This document shows, one piece after another, positions 31,969 through 42,100 of a stretch of 64,000 nt of DNA. The notes beneath the pieces are model-generated. The model did no database searches, was not told the origin of the DNA, and was given only the letters and a program-made list of their open reading frames with translations. The translations under genes were made by a program, and so were the position numbers. The stretch's first letter is position 1; the number at the start of each line of letters is the position of its first letter. This stretch comes from UBA8919 sp041658185 (GTDB taxonomy: Bacteria > Elusimicrobiota > UBA8919): contig JBBAAR010000007.1 of NCBI GenBank assembly GCA_041658185.1, positions 90,455 to 154,454 on the forward strand, read 5' to 3'.

Positions 31969-33403
31969 ACAGGAAATTTTTGACCAGCGGCTTGAAAAAA
32001 TATCGCAAATTAAAAGTAAAGGAATAAATCCTTATCCGACGAAATTTCTCGCAACATCCACCGCTGAAAAAATTCTTAACGAAATGCCCGGCGGGAATAT
32101 TTCTATCAGCGGCCGCATTTTGACAATGCGGAAAATGGGAAAGGCGGCATTTCTGACAATAAAAGACTCAACCGGAAAAATACAACTTTATATAAAACAG
32201 GATTTGGTAGGCGATGAAAATTACAAGACATTTGAACTTTTTGACATCGGAGATTTCATAGGTGTTGAAGGAACAGTTTTTAAGACGAGAACCGGAGAAA
32301 CAACCGTGAAAGTTGAAAAATTTCAATTTCTTTCAAAATCATTGCGGGGACTTCCGGAAAAATGGCACGGCTTAAAAGATGTAGAGACACGATACCGTCA
32401 GCGTTATTTGGATTTAATCTCAAACGATGAAGTAGTAGAGATATTCAAAAAAAGGGCAAAAATCGTTTCATCTATCAGGAATTATCTTGATGGTAACGGT
32501 TTCATAGAAGTAGAAACACCGATGATGCAAGCAATTCCGGGAGGGGCCGCTGCAAAACCGTTTATCACACACCACAACGCACTTGACATTGATTTATATT
32601 TAAGAATTGCGCCTGAACTTTATCTGAAGCGGCTTATCGTCGGCGGGCTTGACCGCGTTTATGAAATGGGAAGAACTTTCAGAAACGAGGGTATTTCAAT
32701 TAGGCATAATCCCGAGTTCACAATTTTGGAGGTCTATCAGGGATATGCCGACTATAATGATATGATGCTTTTGTGCAAAAATATCATTCAGGAAACGGCA
32801 AGGGCAGCCGGCATTTCAAAAGTTTTACTCGGTGAAAAAGAGATTGACCTTTTCGGCGACTGGAAACGGCTGTCAATTGAAACGGCATTTACGGAAGCGG
32901 GAATTAATTTTGCGGATATTTTTTCCGAAGATAAATTAAAAAAATTGGGGCAGGAATTTCAAATTGAGAATTATCAAAAAATCCCGACAAGAAAGATATT
33001 TGACCATCTGTTTGATAAACTGATAAAGCCGAAACTAACAGAGCCAACATTCGTTGTTGATTGGCCCAAGTTTTTATGTCCGCTGGCAAAATCAAAATTT
33101 GAACGACCGGAAATTGCGGAGAGATTTGAACTTTACATCGCAGGCGAAGAACTTGCAAACGCATATTCGGAGTTAAACGACCCCGTTGAACAGAAAAAAA
33201 GATTTGAAGAGCAGGTGAAAGAACGTGAAAAAGGCGACGACGAGGCGGAATTTTTTGATGATGACTACATAAAAGCTCTTGAATACGGGATGCCCCCGAC
33301 CGGCGGGCTTGGAATAGGAATTGACCGTCTCGTAATTCTTCTAACCCGGCAGGAATCCATCAAAGACGTAATTCTTTTTCCGCTATTAAAACCGGTAAAG
33401 TAA
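31961..33403 (+). CDS. lysS: Lysyl-tRNA synthetase, class II
   Basis: Charges tRNA-Lys. 480 residues: N-terminal OB-fold anticodon domain (ISISGRILTMRKMGKAAFLT) and a class II core with motif 2 (YEMGRTFRNEGISIRHNPEF) and motif 3 (GLGIGIDRLVILLT). It overlaps the receiver gene by eight bases, with GAGGTG before ATG 31961. Confidence 0.97.
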   Translation: MSEQEIFDQRLEKISQIKSKGINPYPTKFLATSTAEKILNEMPGGNISISGRILTMRKMGKAAFLTIKDSTGKIQLYIKQDLVGDENYKTFELFDIGDFIGVEGTVFKTRTGETTVKVEKFQFLSKSLRGLPEKWHGLKDVETRYRQRYLDLISNDEVVEIFKKRAKIVSSIRNYLDGNGFIEVETPMMQAIPGGAAAKPFITHHNALDIDLYLRIAPELYLKRLIVGGLDRVYEMGRTFRNEGISIRHNPEFTILEVYQGYADYNDMMLLCKNIIQETARAAGISKVLLGEKEIDLFGDWKRLSIETAFTEAGINFADIFSEDKLKKLGQEFQIENYQKIPTRKIFDHLFDKLIKPKLTEPTFVVDWPKFLCPLAKSKFERPEIAERFELYIAGEELANAYSELNDPVEQKKRFEEQVKEREKGDDEAEFFDDDYIKALEYGMPPTGGLGIGIDRLVILLTRQESIKDVILFPLLKPVK

Positions 33404-33452
33404 AAGCGGTCTCAATAAATTATATTAAACTATGTTTAAAGCAGGAGGAAAA

Positions 33453-33779
33453 ATGAAATTAAAAATTCTATTTGCAATACTTTTATTAGGTTTAAATCCT
33501 GTTTCAATCTTCGCGAGTAATAAGATTGTAAGTCAAGACGCTAATGAAGTTATTACAATTGCAAATAAATTCATCGAAGCTATCAAAATAAATCTTGATA
33601 AATATAAATTAGTTGAAGTAAAAAATCTGGTAATTTCAGGTAATGATTACAAGGGTGAGAGATATTGGAAAATAACTTATAAGCCAAGACAAGGTATTAA
33701 TATAAGCAAAGGCGGAGAGATTTTTATTGAGGTAGATATTTTTAAAAAGAAGGCAAGATTACTTGGTTATGGAGAATAA
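33453..33779 (+). CDS. Small exported protein of unknown function
   Basis: 108 residues with a signal peptide (MKLKILFAILLLGLNPVSIFA). The mature part looks like a PepSY- or cystatin-like fold: a helix with EVITIANKFIEAIK then strands ending RYWKITYKPRQG and EIFIEVDIFKKKARLLGYG. GCAGGAGG sits five bases before ATG 33453, so this start is preferred over the in-frame ATG 33432. AT-rich and alone between lysS and an orphan region; it may be acquired. Confidence 0.65.
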   Translation: MKLKILFAILLLGLNPVSIFASNKIVSQDANEVITIANKFIEAIKINLDKYKLVEVKNLVISGNDYKGERYWKITYKPRQGINISKGGEIFIEVDIFKKKARLLGYGE

Positions 33780-33810
33780 ACAGGAAAGTATCGTGAAGAT
33801 TCTGATATTT

Positions 33811-33880
33811 TGATTACTCCACATTCCAACGTTTTTGACAGTAATTATTTTGTAGTGATTTTGCCGGATTATCTTTTATA
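33811..33880 (+). repeat. Direct repeat, left copy
   Basis: Begins TGATTACTCC and ends AGTGATTTTGCCGGATTATC followed by TTTTAT; matches 34171-34240 position for position over most of the last 25 bases. Imperfect in the middle. Confidence 0.75.
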
Positions 33881-33919
33881 ATCATTGTAAGAAGTAAGAT
33901 TGCATAGGTAATACAATAT

Positions 33920-34144
33920 ATGTTCGGCTGGAAAATGAAATTTGGAAATACCGTGAAGAATTGGCAGAAAGCAATTATTGCCGAAGCGGAAAAAAAGATT
34001 GGCAGACCGCTAGAAAAACAAGAGCATAAGTTCATTATCTCCCGCAGCAGTTTCATGGCATTGGGAATGATTCACGATACGATCAAGGCATCCGAAAAAC
34101 ATGAAGTTGAAAAGTATTTGAGTTCGGAGTATCAGAAAAAATAA
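33920..34144 (+). CDS. Hypothetical 74-residue protein
   Basis: A soluble, charged, probably helical protein (MFGWKMKFGNTVKNWQKAII; then RPLEKQEHKFIISRSSFMAL; then EVEKYLSSEYQKK). No family recognised and no Shine-Dalgarno. It lies precisely between two direct repeats, so it could be the cargo of a small mobile unit or a chance ORF. Confidence 0.4.
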   Translation: MFGWKMKFGNTVKNWQKAIIAEAEKKIGRPLEKQEHKFIISRSSFMALGMIHDTIKASEKHEVEKYLSSEYQKK

Positions 34145-34170
34145 GAAAATGTGGGCGTTTCACATAAAAT

Positions 34171-34240
34171 TGATTACTCATAATCCAACAGTAATCTTGA
34201 ATGTCAAACTTAAAGTGATTTTGCCAGATTATCTTTTATT
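34171..34240 (+). repeat. Direct repeat, right copy
   Basis: Begins TGATTACTCA and includes AGTGATTTTGCCAGATTATC followed by TTTTAT, 360 bases after the left copy. Confidence 0.75.
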
Positions 34241-34441
34241 AACTGACAAATCAGCGGGTAAAAATTAGCATTAGAAGAGTGATTTGGGATAAATGTGGTA
34301 ATAACCTGCCTAAAGGGGTAATAAAAAGGGTAATATCTAAAAAATGAACCCCGCCTTTCCTAAATGAAGTGTGGGGAAGTAAACAGGAATTATTATCTGA
34401 TTTAATGAAAGTAATGTTGTTTTGACAGGAGGAAGGGCGGG

Positions 34442-35641
34442 GTGAACTTTGAAAAATTTATTGCTTTAAGATATTTTTGGGCGACAAGAAAAAAGTTTTT
34501 CAGTGCGCTTTTGACGGTAATTTCCATATCCGGAATTGCTGTGGGTGTTGCGGCGCTTATTATAACTATTTCGGTAATGAACGGTTTCCAGACGGATATA
34601 AAGGAAAAAATTCTGTCTTTAAGTCCGCACATCACGATTTTTTCCGATTCCGAAATACCATCCAAATTATCCGAAGAAACGTTAAAGATGGACGGTGTTC
34701 TGGATACATCAAAATTTCTCTATGGTCAGATGATTTTACGAAAAGGCAAAAATGCTACCGGGGTAGCCGTAAAAGGAATAATTCCGCAAGATGAGAAAAA
34801 AATAATTTCTATAGAAAAAATTCTAAAAAATAAAAATATCGGCGTATTAAGAGAAAAAACGGTTTTTATCGGAATTGAGTTATCTAAAAATCTTTTGGTC
34901 TCCGCCGGCGACGAAATAATTCTTGTCTCGCCGTTCGGACAAACATCGGCATTCGGAATTATGCCGCGGATGGAAAAATTCACCGTCTCGGATATATTTG
35001 ATTCCGGGATGTACGAGTATGACTCATCTCTTGTTTATATGAATTTTTCCGACGCAAACCGGCTATTAGGTTCAGAGAGCATCCGCGGTTTAGAAATAAA
35101 AACAGATAACATTTTTAATGCGGATAAAACGGCATCGGCAATTAAAAACAAACTGGGTTTAGGTTACACCGTTAAATCGTGGAATGAAATGAATAAAAAT
35201 CTTTTTTCCGCTCTGAAACTGGAAAAATTCGTGATGTTTCTTATTTTAACGCTCATTATTATAGTCGCAACTTTTAACATAATTTCGCTTCTACTGGTAA
35301 CGACAGTTGAAAAAATACACTCAATCGGAGTGTTAAAAGCAATCGGGACACAGCAGGTTTCAATTATGAAAATCTTTCTTTATCTCGGATTTATTATCGG
35401 GACAATCGGAACGGCAGCCGGAACAATACTCGGAATTTTAATATCTTTTATTCTAAAGAAATATAAATTCATAAAACTCCCTGCCGATGTGTATTACATT
35501 GATAAACTGCCGGTAAAAATAGTTTTTTCCGATATAATTCTGATAATTTTTGTAAGCATAATTATTACGCTTCTGGCGGCGATTTATCCCGCATGGAAAG
35601 CGTCAAGAATAGAACCCTGCGAAGCAATTCGTTATGAATGA
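34442..35641 (+). CDS. lolC: Lipoprotein-release ABC transporter permease (LolC/LolE family)
   Basis: Extracts lipoproteins from the inner membrane for transfer to LolA. 399 residues: one N-terminal membrane helix (about 20-45), a large periplasmic domain, three C-terminal helices and the coupling tail. The family start RYFWATRKKFFSALLTVISI and ISVMNGFQTDIKEKIL are clear. It starts at GTG 34442 after GGAGGAAGGGCGG. Only one permease gene is present, so it may act as a homodimer (LolF-like). Overlaps lolD by eight bases. Confidence 0.92.
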   Translation: MNFEKFIALRYFWATRKKFFSALLTVISISGIAVGVAALIITISVMNGFQTDIKEKILSLSPHITIFSDSEIPSKLSEETLKMDGVLDTSKFLYGQMILRKGKNATGVAVKGIIPQDEKKIISIEKILKNKNIGVLREKTVFIGIELSKNLLVSAGDEIILVSPFGQTSAFGIMPRMEKFTVSDIFDSGMYEYDSSLVYMNFSDANRLLGSESIRGLEIKTDNIFNADKTASAIKNKLGLGYTVKSWNEMNKNLFSALKLEKFVMFLILTLIIIVATFNIISLLLVTTVEKIHSIGVLKAIGTQQVSIMKIFLYLGFIIGTIGTAAGTILGILISFILKKYKFIKLPADVYYIDKLPVKIVFSDIILIIFVSIIITLLAAIYPAWKASRIEPCEAIRYE

Positions 35642-36317
35642 TTTTATTATACGATGTGAAAACATTACAAAAAAATATACCGATGGCAAAATTGATGTTG
35701 CCGTTCTGAAAGGGATTTCCATTGACATAAAAAGAGGAGAAACAGTGGCTGTTACAGGCCCCTCGGGCGCCGGAAAATCAACACTTTTACATATTTTAGG
35801 CATAATGGATAAACCTTCATCCGGCGTTATTTTTATAGACGGTTTAAACGACAATATAACGGAAAAAACACTCTCAACTTTCAGAAATGAATCAATCGGC
35901 TTTGCATTCCAGTTTTACAATCTTTTGCCGGAGTTCACGGCACTTGAAAACATTATGATGCCGGCAATAATTTCAAAAGATAATAAACCGGAAGCAAAAA
36001 AAAAAGCACATAAACTCATATCGGAAGTAGGACTTTCCTTGCGAGCGTCACATTTGCCGTCAGAACTTTCAGGCGGGGAACAGCAGCGGATAGCGATAGC
36101 ACGCGCTCTTATAAATTCGCCGCAGATTTTTATCGCCGACGAGCCGACCGGAAATCTTGACAAAGCGACGGGCGGGAAAGTTATTGACTTAATTATGCAA
36201 CTTCAAACCGACTATAATTTCACTTTGATTTTGGCAACGCATAATGAGGAAGTTGCAAATAAATGTTCAAGAAAAATAAAATTAGTTGACGGACAGATAG
36301 AACACGGAGTGGAGTGA
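35634..36317 (+). CDS. lolD: Lipoprotein-release ABC transporter ATPase
   Basis: The energy subunit of the Lol exporter. 227 residues with Walker A GPSGAGKST, Q-loop FQFYNLLPEFTALENI, signature LSGGEQQRIAIARAL, Walker B IFIADEPTGNLD and the H-loop ATHNEE. The LPEFTALENIMMP stretch is characteristic of LolD. Coupled to the permease upstream and four bases from clpC. Confidence 0.95.
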   Translation: MNDFIIRCENITKKYTDGKIDVAVLKGISIDIKRGETVAVTGPSGAGKSTLLHILGIMDKPSSGVIFIDGLNDNITEKTLSTFRNESIGFAFQFYNLLPEFTALENIMMPAIISKDNKPEAKKKAHKLISEVGLSLRASHLPSELSGGEQQRIAIARALINSPQIFIADEPTGNLDKATGGKVIDLIMQLQTDYNFTLILATHNEEVANKCSRKIKLVDGQIEHGVE

Positions 36318-36321
36318 ATTT

Positions 36322-38775
36322 ATGTATAACAGATTTACCGAAAGGGCGCAGAGAGCGATACGGCTTGCGCAGGAAGAAGCAAAACGGTTGAACCATGACT
36401 CCATCACGCCGGAACACATTTTATTGGGACTTTTAGACCTTGACGACGGCGTCGCAGCCACGATAATATCAAATTTAAGTATTCACACGGCGAGAATAAA
36501 AATTGAAATTGAAAAGACACTACCTGTCGGAGACAACCTTCTCCAATACGGCGAACTTCCTTTAACCCCGAAAGCAAGAAAGGTTCTGGAATACGCTATT
36601 GAAGAAGCACAAAAAATGGCGCACAGTTATGTCGGCACCGAGCATATTTTACTCGGGCTTCTTAAAAATCCCGATTTAAAAACAACGGCAATACTTGAAA
36701 ACTTCGGACTTACATATGATTTAGTTAAGGAAGAAATAATAAATATGATAGGCGATACAACACCGGTGCCGCCGTTACCACTTCACAGGCATAAATCCAA
36801 AACGCCGACCCTTGACGAATTCGGCCGGGATTTAACGGAAATGGCAAGGGAGGGAAAACTTGACCCCGTAATAGGACGTGAATCTGAAATTGAACGGCTG
36901 GTCCAGATTCTATCACGAAGAACAAAAAATAATCCGGTTTTAGTCGGTGACCCCGGCGTCGGTAAAACGGCGATTGTTGAGGGACTTGCGCAGAAAATAA
37001 TAAATCAGGACGCGCCGGAAATTTTACTTAACAAACGGGTCATTACCCTTGACTTATCCGGAGTTGTCGCCGGCACAAAATACAGAGGAGAATTTGAACA
37101 ACGGCTCAAAAATATAATGGATGAAATAAGGGCGGCAAAATCCAACATAATTCTTTTCATAGACGAACTTCACACGGTCATAGGAGCAGGAGCCGCCGAG
37201 GGCGCAATTGACGCATCAAACATGCTTAAACCGGCGTTAGCACGCGGGGAACTTCAATGTATCGGTGCCACAACTTTTTCCGAATACAGAAAACATATTG
37301 AACATGATGCGGCGCTGGAAAGAAGATTTCAGCCGATAACGGTAAATCCGCCGAGCGTTGAAGAAACGATAAAAATTTTACAAGGTCTTAAAGAAAAATA
37401 CGAAATACATCACAAAGTAAAATATTCCGACGAATCAATTATCGCCGCGGTGGAATTATCCGACAGATATATAACCGACAGGTATCTTCCGGATAAAGCT
37501 ATTGACCTTTTGGACGAGGCGGGAAGCAGAGCACATCTTAAAATGACATCAATGCCTCCGGAATTTAAGAATAAAGAAATAGAAATTGAAAATACAGTGG
37601 TTGAAAAGGACAAAGCGGTCAACAATCAGGAATTTGAAAATGCCGCAAAACTGCGTGATAAAGAAGATGAATTAAGACACATACTTGCCGACGATAAAAA
37701 GAAATGGCGGCAGACATTAAACCAGATAAAAACCACAATTTTTGAAGAAGATGTCGCCGGAATTGTTTCAAAATGGACGGGAATTCCTCCGACAAAACTT
37801 ACCGAAAAAGAATCCGGACGGCTTTTGAAAATGGAGGATGAACTTCATAAAAGAATAATCGGACAGAACGAAGCGATAGTATCAATATCACACGCAATAA
37901 GACGAACGCGAACCGGGCTCAAAGACCCCAAAAAACCGATAGGAACATTCATATTCCTGGGTCCTACGGGTGTCGGAAAAACGGAACTGGCAAAAGCATT
38001 AGCAGAGTTTATGTTCGGTCACGAGGATTCCTTACTTCGCCTTGATATGTCGGAATATATGGAAAAGTTTTCGGTATCGCATCTTATAGGTGCACCGCCC
38101 GGATATGTCGGATACGACGAAGGCGGACAACTTACCGAAAAAGTGCGGCGCAAACCATACTCGGTAATTTTGCTTGATGAAATTGAAAAAGCGCATCCGG
38201 ATGTGTTGAATATACTTCTTCAGATAATGGACACCGGAATTTTAACCGACAATCTCGGTCATAAAGTTAACTTCAAAAACACAATTATTCTTATGACATC
38301 CAATATAGGTGCGCGGCTTATATCAAAAGGCAAATCGCTCGGATTTCTTGTTCAGGAAGATGCTCAAAATGATTTTTCTTCAATGAAAGAAACCGTTCTG
38401 GAAGAACTGAAAAAAACGCTGAACCCGGAATTTATAAACCGTCTTGACGATATAATTGTTTTCCATCCGCTGGACCGGGATGATATGAGAAAAATACTTG
38501 AACTACTTTTGGAAAGAGTATCAAAAAAAACCAGGCAGCAGGGATTTTCCGTTAATTTAACCGATGACGCAAAAGATTTTCTGCTTGAAAAGGGATTTGA
38601 CCCGCAATACGGGGCAAGACCGCTAAACAGAACGATTTCAAAATATCTTGAAGACGGACTTGCGGAAGAAATACTTTCCAAAAAAATCCCGAAAGGCACA
38701 AAAATAGAAATTGATTATTCTGCGGATATTAAGAAACTCATATTTAAGTCCGGGCTTGCCGAGACAAAAACTTAA
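36322..38775 (+). CDS. clpC: ClpC-type AAA+ unfoldase
   Basis: Unfolds proteins for ClpP. 817 residues: N-domain with two Clp_N repeats (residues about 1-150), first AAA+ module (GDPGVGKTAIVEG), a middle UVR-type segment (NQEFENAAKLRDKEDELR, near 430) and second AAA+ module (GPTGVGKTELAK), then the D2 small domain. The UVR segment is what marks ClpC rather than ClpA/ClpB; in Gram-positives it binds McsA/MecA, but no such adaptor is seen here. The GGAG Shine-Dalgarno lies in the lolD 3' end. Confidence 0.96.
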   Translation: MYNRFTERAQRAIRLAQEEAKRLNHDSITPEHILLGLLDLDDGVAATIISNLSIHTARIKIEIEKTLPVGDNLLQYGELPLTPKARKVLEYAIEEAQKMAHSYVGTEHILLGLLKNPDLKTTAILENFGLTYDLVKEEIINMIGDTTPVPPLPLHRHKSKTPTLDEFGRDLTEMAREGKLDPVIGRESEIERLVQILSRRTKNNPVLVGDPGVGKTAIVEGLAQKIINQDAPEILLNKRVITLDLSGVVAGTKYRGEFEQRLKNIMDEIRAAKSNIILFIDELHTVIGAGAAEGAIDASNMLKPALARGELQCIGATTFSEYRKHIEHDAALERRFQPITVNPPSVEETIKILQGLKEKYEIHHKVKYSDESIIAAVELSDRYITDRYLPDKAIDLLDEAGSRAHLKMTSMPPEFKNKEIEIENTVVEKDKAVNNQEFENAAKLRDKEDELRHILADDKKKWRQTLNQIKTTIFEEDVAGIVSKWTGIPPTKLTEKESGRLLKMEDELHKRIIGQNEAIVSISHAIRRTRTGLKDPKKPIGTFIFLGPTGVGKTELAKALAEFMFGHEDSLLRLDMSEYMEKFSVSHLIGAPPGYVGYDEGGQLTEKVRRKPYSVILLDEIEKAHPDVLNILLQIMDTGILTDNLGHKVNFKNTIILMTSNIGARLISKGKSLGFLVQEDAQNDFSSMKETVLEELKKTLNPEFINRLDDIIVFHPLDRDDMRKILELLLERVSKKTRQQGFSVNLTDDAKDFLLEKGFDPQYGARPLNRTISKYLEDGLAEEILSKKIPKGTKIEIDYSADIKKLIFKSGLAETKT

Positions 38776-38826
38776 AAAAAGGATTGCACGGTTTAAATCC
38801 GGATTTCACAGATAACAGGATATAAA

Positions 38827-38988
38827 ATGGAACAACATAAAGACGACGAACGACTGAAAGAAAAATATTACAAACGATACGGTATCGCATATAGCGGACT
38901 TCTTAAAACAAAAAAAACATTTAAGTCGCTGACAATGTCACTGGGCGAAATTTTTTTACTTTTACGAAAACGGAAAAAAACAAAATAA
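38827..38988 (+). CDS. 53-residue basic small protein, unknown
   Basis: ATG 38827 to TAA 38988. The peptide starts MEQHKDDERLKEKYYKRYGI and ends in the very basic LLLRKRKKTK. Acidic/basic N-terminal helix, short hydrophobic stretch, basic tail. No Shine-Dalgarno stronger than CAGGA. Codon use resembles the neighbours, which favours a real gene. Family not recognised. Confidence 0.45.
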   Translation: MEQHKDDERLKEKYYKRYGIAYSGLLKTKKTFKSLTMSLGEIFLLLRKRKKTK

Positions 38989-38990
38989 GC

Positions 38991-39090
38991 AACCACAGAT
39001 GGACGCAGATAAACACAGATAAGACAATAAGAGATTGATTTTATCTGCGTAAATCGGCGACTGTCCCGCTTGCGGGATGTATCTGCGGTT
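38991..39090 (+). repeat. AACCACAGAT-type dispersed repeat (before tamB), with hairpin insert
   Basis: Ends AACCACAGAT (38991-39000) and ATCTGCGGTT (39081-39090) match the copy before lnt. The interior carries an extra CCCGC-TT-GCGGG hairpin (39065-39076) absent from that copy. Confidence 0.88.
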
Positions 39091-39110
39091 ACAAAAATAT
39101 AACTGGATGA

Positions 39111-42100
39111 ATGAAAAAAATAATTTTAATTTTATCTGTATTTACAGCGTTAACTGCCGGCGTATACCTTTTTATACGACTTAACATCTTTACGACTTCA
39201 CTAAAATATCTTGCACAGTCACAACTCACCATTGCATTATCAAGACCGGTAAAAATAGAAAAAGTGGCATGGATTTCTTTCAATAAAATAGTATTGAAAA
39301 AAATACAATTTGAAGGTTTTAACTGTGAGGAAGCGGTTATTACCGTCAATCTTAAAAAAATAAGCAAACTGCCTGATTCAATTGAAAGCATAACTCTTAT
39401 CAACCCGCAAATTAACATACCTGCCGTAAAAAATATTCGTACAAAAAAACCCGGCAGGAAACCTGCATTTTTATTACCTGCAAAAATTTCCGCAGTTAAC
39501 GGAACGGTTACTTTCAGCAGCACTTTTACCGCCAGCAACATCAATCTTGAAGCCGTTAACAAAAACAACGATTATGCCGTCAAATCGGAAGCCACCGTAA
39601 TTATGCACGACAAAAACAATTTTTCATCACAAATAAAAGTAGCCGGGATGATTAGCAAGGACTCTGCGGTGAAATTGAAGGGTACTATAGAAAATACAAA
39701 CTTCAACAATCTGGAAAAAGTCAGCGGTAATTTCAACATCAGAGGTTCTAACGGCAACTTCAATCTTTCCGGTAACTTAAAGTCGGATGAGATTAAACTT
39801 AAATTAGACACAAATATAACTTTGGAAAATCTTAAAATTAACTCACAAGTATCAGGCGATATATCCAACTTAAAAACGTTTGTCGGGAAACTATTGTCAA
39901 ATACGACAATTCAATATCTGCCGGAGTCACCTGTATCATTTGACGGTTCTTTTGAACTACCAGATAAGAAATTAACAATAAATCTACGACAAAATAACCT
40001 TAAAATAGCAAATAGTATTTCATTAAAGAATATAAGAACAAATTTAATTTTCTGCAATAACGAATGTATTATTAACTCAACGGCAACGGCATTGAACGGT
40101 GATGCAATTCTAACCGGCAAAATACAGAAAAATAATCTCGATTTATCTTTTACTGCTCGTGATATGAAGATTCAGTCGGATTATGTTTCCGCAAACTGTG
40201 CGCTTGATTTAAAAATACTCGGAACTTTTGATAACCCGAAAATTAAAGGCGATATAAAAACTGATGATTTTTCTCTTAAAGAAAAGTCGTCAAAAAATGT
40301 TTCGGGCAGAGTTTCATGGGAAAACGGCAAGGGTTACATTAAAATGTCCGGATTTAATTTCGCCATAAATATGGAAGGCGATAAGTCAAAAATTACAAAG
40401 GGAAACATAAAGTATGACACGACAGAAATTTTATTTTCCGGAAAATATGACAAAATCAACTTCAATGCTAATAATGTTGATATGTCTCTGCTCGGTAAAA
40501 ATGTTGCGGGCGGTTTAAGATTAAACGGTCGGTTAAAAAACATCGCTTCGGCAAACCCGGAAATTGCGGCAGGATTTTCATCCGACAATATAATTATCAA
40601 TGGCAGCACGACATCTTTATCCGGAGAATTTTTATATGATACCGGAGGTATCTGCATAAAAAATCTAAAAATGGACGGATTAAACGGCGAAATAAAAATA
40701 AAAGAAAAGTGGACATCCGGCTATCTTAATCTTTCCAGGTGCAACAGCAATATAATTCTGCCTTTTATCGGAGTTGAACAGGATACCCTATCGGGTAATA
40801 TAACGGGTAAAATAAACTGGAACGGCAAAAACGGGAATCCAAAACCCTACGGAACAATAGCGATAACCCGCGGCAAACTTTTTAAGAATATTCCATATGA
40901 TTTAATTGTAACTTCTTTCGAGACAAAAATATCAAAACTTATAATTACTGAATTTGCCATGCAACAAAAGGTCTCAAAAACATCTCTGCGCCTTTCGGGT
41001 GAAATTGACAAGGACAAGTTCAATTTTATTGTGAAACTTGATGAACTGGCAATATCGGGTAAGTCGTTGAACGGCGATATAAAACTTACAGGAAAAAAAT
41101 CTGCCCGCCTTGCCGCCGGGCAGACGGACGATTTTATCCAGTTTAAAATTGCATCCGATAAACTGGCAATTGACAAAATTACGGAAAAACTCTCCGCTTA
41201 CGGAAGTTACGACGGGAAAAAAATAGATATTAAAAAAATTTCCTGGGGTGATAAAATTTCCGGAACAGCCGATTATTTTATTTCATCAAAATATTTATCA
41301 TCCGATATTGATTTTAGATTTGATGCTGAAAACCTTAACGGGAATATGCAGGGTCCTTTTGTCGGAAAAATTACTGTACGGGGAAATATTAATAGTCCGC
41401 AGGTGCTTGCCGGCTACTATTTTGACGGAAGAATTTATGAAAAGGCGGCAAAGGGCTATGGAAAACTTTTAATAAACCATGATTTATTAAAAGTTGAGGA
41501 AACTAAATTATCTATTGACGGGGCAACAGCAGAAATTTCCGGAATTATTAATTTGAGCAAAAAGGAATTTTCCGGATTGAACATTTCCTTAAGTAACCTA
41601 AAAACAAATACTCTTTACGATTTATTAAAAAGCACCTATCTCTTATCCGGAACTTTTCAAAACATTGAATTGAATATATTCGGTGATTTGAAAGACCCGC
41701 AGATTACAGCGGATTTTTTTGGTAAAAATATGACGGTTGAAAACAGAACCGTTGATGCAATTTCCGGAAAATGCTCGCTTAAAAGCAAAAGAATAATTTT
41801 TTCAAAAGGAGATATAAAGTGGTCGGATACAAATATAAAAATCTTGCCTGACACATATATTGATTTTTCAAAAGAGATTATTTTCAGAATAATAGCAGAA
41901 ATACGAAATCTCAAGTTACCGGGAATTACACTTTTCGGAGGCATCGACGCCGACGGCACATTGCACAGAGATACCGTTAAAGCCGATATTTCAACCACAG
42001 GGTTATGGATAAACCAAAAACAACTTATAAACTCAAAACATTACATTGAATACAGCGGCGGAGTTATGCGATTTATTCCTGAAATGGGAAAGTCAACGCA

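Larger units (their letters stand above)
33780..34441. other. 662-base orphan region with direct repeats
   Basis: Contains one small ORF (33920-34144) between two related 70-base segments spaced 360 bases apart. The rest (34241-34441) shows nothing recognisable apart from an AGGAGG-like site for the next gene. AT-rich. Confidence 0.6.
38776..39110 (+). other. Gap between clpC and tamB
   Basis: Contains a short hairpin remnant (GGTTTAAATCC-like, 38790-38822), a 53-codon ORF and one dispersed repeat. A TATAAC 7 bases before the tamB ATG could be a -10 box, but no -35 is visible. Confidence 0.55.

Noticed and set aside
33814..34056. 80-codon minus-strand ORF opposite the 74-residue ORF
   Set aside because: Overlaps the direct repeat and the opposing ORF with no start signal or family. 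The C-terminal KDNPAKSLQNNYCQKRW comes from the repeat and could be a decayed protein end, but support is too weak.
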